Assembly: GCA_050175615.1 (NCBI GenBank)
Contig: JBFXIU010000205.1
Span: 1 to 5,913 of the forward strand
Direction of reading: 5' to 3'
Length of the DNA: 5,913 nucleotides
DNA from: CAYXXZ01 sp050175615
Lineage (GTDB): Bacteria; Pseudomonadota; Gammaproteobacteria; Pseudomonadales; Porticoccaceae
Positions within the stretch are counted from its first letter, which is position 1, and every line of letters starts with the position of its first letter. Under the pieces are notes generated by a model. That model made no database searches and had not been told where the DNA came from. It worked only from the letters and a program-made list of their open reading frames with translations. The position numbers and the translations under genes are program-made. Below are positions 1-5,363 of the stretch, piece after piece.

Positions 1-90
1 CTCGAGCCGGGCCGCGCTGGAGGAGGTGCGCCTGCTCGTGGAGGTCCTCGCCGACCGGGCCGCCGCGCGAATCGACTACCACGGAGCTTT
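1..90 (+). other. High-GC coding-like fragment, abrupt left-edge junction
   Basis: Only 14 of the first 70 bases are A or T (about 80% GC), whereas the sequence after about base 90 is clearly lower in GC. In frame 2 (codons from base 2) 26 of the first 27 codons end in G or C, the pattern of a real gene from a GC-rich genome, and they read as an Ala/Leu/Glu/Arg-rich helical stretch (for example EEVRLLVEVLADRAAARIDY). That frame then runs without a stop into the out-of-frame part of the protease gene, to base 256, which is not a natural gene end. I do not recognise the encoded fragment. It is most simply the edge of a different gene joined to this region, either by a natural rearrangement or by an assembly or cloning chimera. 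The window also opens with CTCGAG, an XhoI site, which may be chance. Confidence 0.45.
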
Positions 91-92
91 TT

Positions 93-1955
93 GTGGTGGG
101 CAAGCGTCAAATGTTCCGCCAGTTGACGAGCTGGGCGGAGCAAGTGGAAGAAGGAACGAACGAAGCGAAGGACCTGTCGCATATCGAACGTTTTTCCACA
201 TTCGAGCCGAAGGATCGTATCGTTGCGCTCGGCGAAGAGAAGGATCGCTTCTTTGAAGTCGGCGTCCATTTACTTCCCGGTGACAACAATCAGTTCGTGC
301 AACGCGCGTTTGCTAAATATGCGGCTGACGTGGGTGTCACGATCCATACCAATTTGGCGTTCAGTGCCGGCAACTTGTGGTTTCTCCCGGTCGAAGGTAA
401 GCACGACAATGTCAACAACTTGGCTGAGTTCGCTTTTGTGCGTGTTATACGCCCCATGCCGAAATTGCGTGGCATGCGTCCCGTGCAGCGTTCAGTGGGT
501 GTGACGGTGGCGTGCAGCTTGCCTGCGGAACAGCCGTTATCTGTTGAGCCCAAGGTCGCCATCCTTGACGGTGGTTTGCCCGAGCAACACAGCATTGCAC
601 CGTGGGTGCGTACCTATCGCGTGCTGGATGAAAAGGCGGCAGACGATCCCGGTGGCTTGGAGCATGGCCTTGGTGTCACTTCGGCATTTCTGTTCGGCCC
701 TATCGCACCGAACAGCACGGCTGCACGCCCGTATTCCTATGTGGACCACCTGCGTGTTCTGGATCGTGAAACTGAATTGGAAGATCCTCTGGAATTGTAT
801 CGCACGTTGGGGTTTGTCGAGGAAGTACTGTTGTCGCGCCAGTACCAGTTTATCAATCTCAGCCTGGGGCCGGATCTTCCAATTGAGGACACGGATGTGC
901 ATGCTTGGACCTCTGTCATCGACGATTTGCTGAGCGATGGCGACACTCTGATGACTGTCGCCGTTGGTAATAACGGTGAAATGGATCGCTCCGTGGGTAA
1001 CGCCCGCGTACAGGTGCCATCGGACTGCGTCAACGCACTTTCCGTGGGTGCTGCCTGCAACGTCGATAAGACCTGGGGGCGTGCTGCGTACAGTGCTATT
1101 GGGCCGGGGCGCAGCCCCGGAGTTGTAAAGCCGGATCTCATGGCATTCGGCGGCGATGCGGGCAGTTCCAAATATTTCCATGTACTGGCGGAGGGCGCGA
1201 AACCAACGCTCGTGCCACAACTGGGCACCAGCTTTGCTTCGCCTTACCTGTTGCGAAATGCGGTCGGAGTCCGTGCGATCCTTGGAGCGGATTTGACGCC
1301 TCTGGCTATCAAAGCCTTGCTGGTTCACGCCGCTGACCCGTCCACACACGACAAACTTGAAGTGGGTTGGGGAAAGGTGCCGGAAGACTTGATGGAGGTT
1401 ATTACGTGCCCGAGCGGCGTAGCAAGGGTGGTGTATCAGGGCGAGTTGAAGCCGGGCAAATATCTGCGTGCGGCGCTTCCCTTGCCCGGCGACGGTCTAA
1501 AAGGAAACATCCGGTTAAAGGCCACCTTCTGTTATGCCTCGCCTACTGATCCTCAAGATGCGGTTGCCTACACACGCGCGGGCCTGGAAATTGTGTTCCG
1601 GCCCAGCGACAAGAAGGTGAAAAAAGGCAAAGCCAATGCTGAAACAAAGGGTTTCTTCGATATGAAGACGTATGCAACGGAGGATGAGCGTCGTTCCGAT
1701 ATGGGTAAGTGGGAAACGGTATTGCATGGCAACAAAGGCATGCGAGGCAGCAGTCTGGACAACCCGGTGTTCGACATCCACTATAACGCTCGCGAAGCCG
1801 GGGGGCCGACAACGAGCGCGGAGAAAATTCGTTACGCCCTGATCATTACGGTTGAAGCACCCAAGCACACTGACCTCTACAACGACATCTTACGCGCTTA
1901 TGCCAAAACACTGGTGCCCATTCAGCCGACCGTTACGCTGCCCGTTCGCGTATAG
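93..1955 (+). CDS. S8 (subtilisin-like) serine peptidase, IetS-like, possibly 5'-truncated
   Basis: This is a 620-residue cytoplasmic-type subtilase with no signal peptide. The catalytic triad can be read directly: Asp159 in VAILDGG, His191 in EHGLGVTSA, and Ser380 in QLGTSFASP; Asn293 in VGNNG is the expected oxyanion-hole residue. Residues 1-150 form an N-terminal region outside the classic fold, residues about 152-420 the peptidase domain, and residues about 440-620 a C-terminal extension. Family knowledge: large S8 proteins of this type are commonly encoded beside an AAA+ ATPase, as in IetA/IetS of plasmid pTiC58, known for plasmid maintenance and anti-phage roles. Assignment to that group is inference, because no ATPase gene is visible. 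The GTG at 93 has a GGAG six bases upstream (83-86) and is a usable start, but the frame is open to the window edge and the composition break lies just upstream, so the native N-terminus may be lost. ATG at 111 is an alternative. Confidence in the protease call is high and in the start low. Confidence 0.9.
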   Translation: MVGKRQMFRQLTSWAEQVEEGTNEAKDLSHIERFSTFEPKDRIVALGEEKDRFFEVGVHLLPGDNNQFVQRAFAKYAADVGVTIHTNLAFSAGNLWFLPVEGKHDNVNNLAEFAFVRVIRPMPKLRGMRPVQRSVGVTVACSLPAEQPLSVEPKVAILDGGLPEQHSIAPWVRTYRVLDEKAADDPGGLEHGLGVTSAFLFGPIAPNSTAARPYSYVDHLRVLDRETELEDPLELYRTLGFVEEVLLSRQYQFINLSLGPDLPIEDTDVHAWTSVIDDLLSDGDTLMTVAVGNNGEMDRSVGNARVQVPSDCVNALSVGAACNVDKTWGRAAYSAIGPGRSPGVVKPDLMAFGGDAGSSKYFHVLAEGAKPTLVPQLGTSFASPYLLRNAVGVRAILGADLTPLAIKALLVHAADPSTHDKLEVGWGKVPEDLMEVITCPSGVARVVYQGELKPGKYLRAALPLPGDGLKGNIRLKATFCYASPTDPQDAVAYTRAGLEIVFRPSDKKVKKGKANAETKGFFDMKTYATEDERRSDMGKWETVLHGNKGMRGSSLDNPVFDIHYNAREAGGPTTSAEKIRYALIITVEAPKHTDLYNDILRAYAKTLVPIQPTVTLPVRV

Positions 1956-2026
1956 TCGTGGATGTGCATGTGATCCGCACGCTAACATTGCAGGGAATAA
2001 TGAGAAATACTTAACCTTGAGTGAGC

Positions 2027-2302
2027 ATGACGTTAAAACGGAAGCTGGTCCGAACCTATGGTAGTCACAGCGTTGCCCATAAGCCCCTGCCTCAGGAATA
2101 CGAGAAAGCCAGGCTGCGCTGGCTTGGTCATGTGCGCATGGAGACTGGCGATGGGTCGGTAGACGAATACGAAATCCAGCCGGACCGCAAATTGTATCTC
2201 AGGGATTTTCTGGCCATCGTCACCGCCGAAATCGACAAACTAGAGGACGTTGGTGGCGCCGACTGGCGCGTGGATATCTTCAGGTTGATGGGTCGATCCT
2301 GA
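2027..2302 (+). CDS. Small hypothetical protein
   Basis: This 91-residue ORF lies 71 bp after the protease stop on the same strand. I do not recognise the family. The N-terminus is basic (LKRKLVRTYG), the middle is rich in charged residues (RMETGDGSVDEYEIQPD), and the C-terminal third looks like an amphipathic helix (YLRDFLAIVTAEIDKLEDV) followed by a short basic tail. There are no membrane segments and no cysteines. A TGA stop at 2018-2020 means the gene cannot start earlier than GTG 2021. ATG 2027 is preferred, giving two residues fewer, but neither start has a strong ribosome-binding site. No promoter is evident, so it may be co-transcribed with the protease. It is convergent with the downstream minus-strand gene. 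It could be a real small accessory protein or a remnant. Confidence 0.5.
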   Translation: MTLKRKLVRTYGSHSVAHKPLPQEYEKARLRWLGHVRMETGDGSVDEYEIQPDRKLYLRDFLAIVTAEIDKLEDVGGADWRVDIFRLMGRS

Positions 2303-2318
2303 TGGCACTATACCGGAC

Positions 2319-2345
2319 CCGCCTCGGGCATTCCCGCTGAGGCGG
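2319..2345. terminator. GC-rich hairpin between convergent genes, possible terminator
   Basis: CCGCCTC (2319-2325) pairs perfectly with GAGGCGG (2339-2345). Inside it GGG (2326-2328) pairs with CCC (2333-2335) around a CATT loop, leaving a 3-nt bulge. It sits 16 bp after the small plus-strand ORF and about 75 bp after the end of the minus-strand antitoxin gene, the position of a shared terminator. No T-tract follows on either strand, so it is not a canonical intrinsic terminator and may only be an RNA-stabilising or attenuating hairpin. Confidence 0.4.
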
Positions 2346-2420
2346 CATTCTGCGCTGGGTTGTCGGCCTTGTGCCTGGGTGTCCTCACGTTGGTCTTTCT
2401 GGCTGGGCTCAAAAAAACTT

Positions 2421-3017
2421 TCAGGCATGTGCCGCTTCCTTCCCGATTGCCTTTGCCATCCAGGAAGGCAGGGCGGCACGAGCCGAGGCCAGTGCCTTCC
2501 ACTCAGCAGGGGGAAGGGTGCGATGCAGCGACGCCAGGGATGCATCGGCGTGTGCCGAACCGATCCAGGCCAAAGCCCGGACAGCCTCGCCAGCAGGCCG
2601 TGCTCCCAGGGCCAGCATCCAGCGGGGGGCGTGCTTGACCAAAATTTCCCCCTTACCCAGCTTGAGTTTTCGAGTGCGGCCGGACGTCAGGTAAACCTCT
2701 TTGATGGGTACCTGTTGGGTCAGACCCAGGGCGTTGGCTGAATTTGCGCCGTGTCGAACGACAATTTCGCCACTTCGCTTCGCCAGCGAGCTTATGACTT
2801 TTTCAGGGGAGGGCGCGCGCGATCCAAACCTGCTGGATACCGGGGCAACGTAGGTGCCACGCGCCACGCGCATCAGTTTGCCTTCCTTGGTCAGCCGTGA
2901 GAACGCCTGATCGACGGCGGCCCGGCTTCCCAGGTGCAGGAATTCTTTGGGCGACAGCACGCCACCCTCGGGGAGGGTGCGGGCACGTCGAAGGATGGTT
3001 TCTGGCAAAGTCTTCAT
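2421..3017 (-). CDS. DUF6088/AbiEi-like antitoxin, apparently orphan
   Basis: This 198-residue protein resembles the DUF6088 group, related to AbiEi type IV antitoxins. An N-terminal winged-helix part (residues about 1-60) carries the signatures LPEGGVLSPKEF, AVDQAFSRLTKEGKLMRVARG and the wing segment GTYVAP. A central part (about 60-130) contains NALGLTQQVP. The C-terminal third is Ala-rich and helical. The same order of motifs (PEGGV, VDxAxSRLxK, G-Y-xxP, FG, LGLT) occurs in the plus-strand protein at 4341-5363, so the two are diverged homologues. The frame extends upstream to 3257, but ATG 3017 is preferred because a promoter and palindromic boxes lie at 3031-3073, and the extra 80 codons look like non-coding translation. 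No strong ribosome-binding site is seen. Such regulators normally precede an AbiEii-family toxin; here only about 120 bp of non-coding DNA and a convergent gene lie downstream. Expected role: DNA-binding autorepressor and toxin neutraliser, with no local partner. Confidence 0.8.
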   Translation of the reverse strand: MKTLPETILRRARTLPEGGVLSPKEFLHLGSRAAVDQAFSRLTKEGKLMRVARGTYVAPVSSRFGSRAPSPEKVISSLAKRSGEIVVRHGANSANALGLTQQVPIKEVYLTSGRTRKLKLGKGEILVKHAPRWMLALGARPAGEAVRALAWIGSAHADASLASLHRTLPPAEWKALASARAALPSWMAKAIGKEAAHA

Positions 3018-3030
3018 TGGTGGTGGCTCT

Positions 3031-3073
3031 ACATGATGTAAGAAGTATAACTCAGTTTCTGACATCATGTAAC
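3031..3073 (-). promoter_or_regulatory. Promoter and paired palindromic operator of the minus-strand antitoxin
   Basis: Two 11-bp boxes, ACATGATGTAA (3031-3041) and ACATCATGTAA (3062-3072), differ at one base and are each close to palindromic (ACAT-N-ATGT). Their starts are 31 bp apart, about three helical turns. On the minus strand the -10 candidate TATACT (3049-3044) and the -35 candidate GTTACA (3073-3068) are 18 bp apart, so one box overlaps the -35 and the other covers the expected transcription start near 3037. This layout suits negative autoregulation by the adjacent DNA-binding antitoxin. The binding assignment is inference. Confidence 0.6.
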
Positions 3074-3332
3074 CAGAATGGTTTTGTGCTCCTGGCCGAA
3101 GGGGACTGGCGGGGTGGGGATGCTGGCTGGAGGCTTTTATGGCGCGGTATAGGGGGGGTCGGAAGGGTAAAAGAAGGCGCGCAGTCCTTCTCAGGCCACT
3201 CCGTCCGTGCGACCGATAGACAGGTAATCGGATAATCATGCCTGAATATCCGCACATGGAGCGGATTTTGGATAATGATTTGCGATCAGTGGCTACCGCT
3301 ATTACTCTTCATTATTTATAAAAATGCCAAAT
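3074..3332. other. Intergenic region between divergent antitoxin genes
   Basis: I see no credible gene here. The ORFs that cross it are Pro/Arg/Ser-rich and have no ribosome-binding sites. The left half (about 3099-3170) is G-rich with several G runs; the right half becomes AT-rich toward the abiEi promoter. A -10-like TATAAA (3317-3322) has no matching -35 at 16-18 bp. No toxin remnant can be recognised. Confidence 0.5.
3248..3266. repeat. Short inverted repeat ATCCGC-N7-GCGGAT
   Basis: Six-base arms at 3248-3253 and 3261-3266 flank ACATGGA and are followed by TTTTGG. It could be a weak plus-strand terminator that insulates the abiEi operon, or a protein-binding site. The stem is short and the T-tract is only four long counting the last arm base, so chance cannot be excluded. 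Confidence 0.3.
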
Positions 3333-3415
3333 ATCGTAGTATGGCTACGATTAAAATAAGTTGCTTAAATTGACTTGTGTTTGGGAAAGCTGTATAAATC
3401 GTAGTATGGCTACGA
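3333..3415 (+). promoter_or_regulatory. abiEi promoter with duplicated TCGTAG-N5-CTACGA operator
   Basis: An 18-bp sequence containing ATCGTAGTATGGCTACGA occurs twice, identically, at 3333-3350 and 3398-3415. Each copy is an inverted repeat with arms TCGTAG and CTACGA around TATGG. Between them is a strong sigma70 promoter: TTGACT (3370-3375), a 17-bp spacer, and TATAAA (3393-3398). The second operator starts at the -10 box and covers the predicted transcription start (about 3405) and the ATG at 3406. The copies are 65 bp apart. Family knowledge: AbiEi binds inverted repeats in its own promoter, bends the DNA and represses the operon. This layout fits that closely, although binding here is inferred. 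Confidence 0.75.
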
Positions 3416-4143
3416 AAAATATGAGCAAACTAAATGCTCTATACACCAGGCTGGAGCCAGGGTCGCCGCTGACGTCGGAAGATCTGGCGGCCCTGGATAT
3501 CTCTGCCGACTTGGCCGTTCACTACGTGCGGGCCGGATGGTTGATGCGGTTGGCGAGAGGGGTTTACTGCCGGCCAAACGAAGAATTAAAGCTGCATCCC
3601 TGTCTCCTTCTGTTGCAGCGCAAACTTGCAGGACTCCACGTCGGCGGCAAGTCGGCGCTCGATTGGTATGGTGTGCGTCAGTACGTGTCGCAACAATCGA
3701 CGTTACTTCTTTATGGTTGGGCCGACGGTCATTTGCCGAACTGGTTTACCGACCGCTTTCCGGCCCAGTATCACCGCAAGCGTCTGTTCGACGAGGACTG
3801 TGACAACTTGTTACATACCATGCCCTTTGAGAGGCGGGAGGGGGCGCCGCAGGTTTCGTCGCCGGAAAGAGCACTGTTGGAACTGCTCAGCGAAGTCGGC
3901 GTGCGCCAGCCTTTGCAGGAAGCCCGCGAACTCGTCGAAAGTACCTACAATTTGCGTGTCAACGTGCTGCGTGAACTGTTGCATTACTGTACCAGTGTCA
4001 AGACAGTGCGACTTTGCCTCCAACTGGGTCGCGAGGGTGGATTGCCATGGGCAGAGAAACTTGATCCGGACACGTTGCCGACCGGCAGTGACCGGCCCTG
4101 GGTCTCCAAATCCAGCGACGGCCTGTTGGTGCTCAAGCCATGA
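3406..4143 (+). CDS. abiEi: Type IV TA antitoxin / transcriptional autorepressor AbiEi
   Basis: The 245-residue product has the two-part build of AbiEi antitoxins. An N-terminal winged helix (about residues 7-60, NALYTRLEPGSPLTSEDLAAL through WLMRLARGVYCRP) binds DNA. A C-terminal antitoxin domain (about 62-245) includes LHVGGKSALDWYGVRQYV, LLLYGW and SSPERALLELLSEV. It should repress its own operon and neutralise an AbiEii nucleotidyltransferase. The stop codon overlaps the next start as ATGA (4140-4143), the usual translational coupling in abiE operons. Two starts are possible: ATG 3406, at or beside the predicted transcription start and therefore nearly leaderless, or ATG 3421 (MSKLNALY), which would leave a leader of about 15 nt. 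Neither has a Shine-Dalgarno sequence. The frame also extends to TTG 3361, but that lies upstream of the promoter and is rejected. Its toxin partner is truncated. Confidence 0.9.
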   Translation: MATKNMSKLNALYTRLEPGSPLTSEDLAALDISADLAVHYVRAGWLMRLARGVYCRPNEELKLHPCLLLLQRKLAGLHVGGKSALDWYGVRQYVSQQSTLLLYGWADGHLPNWFTDRFPAQYHRKRLFDEDCDNLLHTMPFERREGAPQVSSPERALLELLSEVGVRQPLQEARELVESTYNLRVNVLRELLHYCTSVKTVRLCLQLGREGGLPWAEKLDPDTLPTGSDRPWVSKSSDGLLVLKP

Positions 4144-4331
4144 ATCCGGCGTATCTCGATACCGCACGCCTACTGACAAAAGTGGCGCCATTGGTCTTCG
4201 TGGATGACACGTTTGCCTTGAAAGGTGGTACGGCCATCAATGGCGACCAACCTGTCTCCCCGTCGGTGGCATGTGCTAGAATGGCCAATATTGTGATAAA
4301 ATCGCATGATATATTATCACTACTGAGGTAG
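4140..4331 (+). pseudogene. abiEii: AbiEii nucleotidyltransferase toxin, 3'-truncated remnant
   Basis: The first 34 codons (4140-4241) read as a typical AbiEii N-terminus, ending in FALKGGTAIN, which contains the conserved GGTA element of the nucleotidyltransferase fold. In intact family members this is followed within about 10-15 residues by an SxDxD-type metal-binding motif. Here the next residues (GDQPVSPSVACARM) are unrelated, no DxD follows, and the frame ends at TAG 4329-4331 after 63 codons. Bases 4242-4331 instead look like the promoter and operator region of the next gene. The protein therefore lacks catalytic aspartates and cannot be an active toxin. The ATGA coupling to abiEi is intact, so a 63-residue peptide could still be made, and its stop lies nine bases before the next antitoxin start. 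Confidence 0.85.
4274..4328 (+). promoter_or_regulatory. Promoter/operator and RBS of the second antitoxin gene
   Basis: A perfect inverted repeat, GTGATAA (4293-4299) and TTATCAC (4314-4320), is separated by 14 bp, so its arms lie 21 bp apart, two helical turns. Just upstream is an extended -10 candidate TGCTAGAAT (4274-4282) without a good -35. Alternatively TTGTGA (4291-4296) and TATTAT (4312-4317), 15 bp apart, lie within the operator. Either way the repeat would block transcription when bound. GAGG at 4325-4328, 12 bases before ATG 4341, is the likely ribosome-binding site. The operator sequence is unrelated to those of the two upstream antitoxin genes. Confidence 0.55.
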
Positions 4332-4340
4332 TTGGCACCG

Positions 4341-5363
4341 ATGAGCTTGGCAGGGCAAGTAAAACAACAGTTGCAGAGTGTGCCGGAGGGTGGCGTTATC
4401 ACCAGCCGAGCACTCCACAAATTGTCGCCTGACAGTCAGCAGGTCGATAAGGCCGCCTCTCGCCTGTACAAAACAGCGGGGCTGCAAAAGCTTCGCAATG
4501 GTATTTATTACCGCCCCTATACCAGCACCTTCTTCGGCAAGCTTCCGCCTGGAGAAGAGCACATTGTTCGCTCAATCAAACAGCAATACCAAGCCAAAGT
4601 GGCTCCGTCGGGCGAGTTGGCTGCCTACAAGCTCGGTTTAACCGACAACTTGCCCGATAACATCAGTTACGAAACCAATAAGCGCATCGGCCCCATCCAA
4701 CTCGATAATCTCACACTCTTTTTCCGCAAGGTGGAGGGTAAAAAACTCGTTTCGGTCAATGGCGACTTGTTGACGGTTTTGCGGGCACTGGAGTTTCTCT
4801 ATAAGGAAGAGGGGCGTTTAACCGTACTGCAGGAGCAGCGTATACGTCGGCTACTCAGCCGTTTTTCCCGTGGGCAACTCGACAAAGCCATTGCCTTGTG
4901 GCCCGTGTGGTTCCAGGACAAAGTAAAGGCTTTCATGCAGGTACTGGAGAAACCCTATATTACCGGGCTAAGTGCTCTGAACATTCCCCACAAGGGAAAA
5001 CAGGCGGATTGGCATCAGATGGGCATGCTTCACACGAGTAAATTTCAAGTTGCCGGGAAGAATTACGACAGCGCACCCAATCTTCAGGATACAGAACTGT
5101 TTGACTGCAGTGCTTTCTTGCGGAAATTCAACGTCGATGTGGGCACCACCCTGTGTGCGACACCCCTGCGCGCGATGAAAGATATTTTGTTCGCCAGCAT
5201 CATCCGCAAATCACAATACCCTGGTTTCTTTATGCTGGATCAGTTTATGTTCGACATGGCTTCCAGCGAGATTAAGCAAGCGATTGATGAACTGAGGCCG
5301 TTGGCGGACGAAAAACAGAAGCAGTTACTCGACACCTGGATGCATGACAATGAGCTTGACTGA
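4341..5363 (+). CDS. DUF6088/AbiEi-type antitoxin with long C-terminal extension
   Basis: A 340-residue protein. Residues 1-60 form a winged-helix region (VPEGGVITSRALHKL, VDKAASRLYKTAGLQKLRNG, IYYRPY) homologous to the minus-strand protein at 2421-3017. Residues 60-155 continue that similarity (STFFGKLPPGEEHIVRSI, AAYKLGLTDNLP) and should be the antitoxin/regulator body. Residues about 195-340 are extra: they include GLSALNIPHKGKQADWHQMG, a run LHTSKFQVAGKNYDSAP, and an acidic/helical C-terminus. I do not recognise this part; it could form the toxin-binding surface or a separate domain. ATG 4341 is chosen over TTG 4332 because GAGG (4325-4328) would lie only 3 nt from the TTG. The gene overlaps the downstream toxin by 14 bp, typical of a coupled TA operon. 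Expected role: autorepressor and antitoxin of the following nucleotidyltransferase. Confidence 0.8.
   Translation: MSLAGQVKQQLQSVPEGGVITSRALHKLSPDSQQVDKAASRLYKTAGLQKLRNGIYYRPYTSTFFGKLPPGEEHIVRSIKQQYQAKVAPSGELAAYKLGLTDNLPDNISYETNKRIGPIQLDNLTLFFRKVEGKKLVSVNGDLLTVLRALEFLYKEEGRLTVLQEQRIRRLLSRFSRGQLDKAIALWPVWFQDKVKAFMQVLEKPYITGLSALNIPHKGKQADWHQMGMLHTSKFQVAGKNYDSAPNLQDTELFDCSAFLRKFNVDVGTTLCATPLRAMKDILFASIIRKSQYPGFFMLDQFMFDMASSEIKQAIDELRPLADEKQKQLLDTWMHDNELD

Noticed and set aside
537..1349. A 270-codon open frame on the minus strand within the protease gene
   Set aside because: It lies wholly antisense to a gene with a complete catalytic triad, and its translation shows no recognisable family. It is a shadow of the protease's codon pattern.
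2027..2302. Phrase RLRWLGHVRM resembling the tail of retroelement reverse transcriptases
   Set aside because: The match is one short phrase. None of the polymerase motifs (such as YxDD) is present and the ORF is far too small.
2360..2741. Overlapping plus-strand ORFs of 92-120 codons
   Set aside because: They lie antisense to the DUF6088 gene, are rich in Arg/Pro/Cys/Gly, and lack domain signatures and ribosome-binding sites.
3099..3155. A possible G-quadruplex in the G-rich intergenic stretch
   Set aside because: Only three GGGG runs are close together. The fourth run of G is about 35 bases away, too far for a canonical short-loop quadruplex.
3018..3257. An 80-codon N-terminal extension of the minus-strand antitoxin, including MM at 3068-3063
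   Set aside because: The extension runs through the predicted -10/-35 elements and both operator boxes and reads as low-complexity Arg/Pro/Ser sequence. The family motifs begin right after ATG 3017.
3230..3276. Direct repeat GGATAAT (3230-3236 and 3270-3276)
   Set aside because: It is only 7 bases long, not palindromic, and not placed on a promoter element. It is likely chance in AT-rich sequence.
3361..3405. A longer abiEi start at TTG 3361
   Set aside because: It lies upstream of the predicted -35/-10 promoter, so a transcript from that promoter could not include it.
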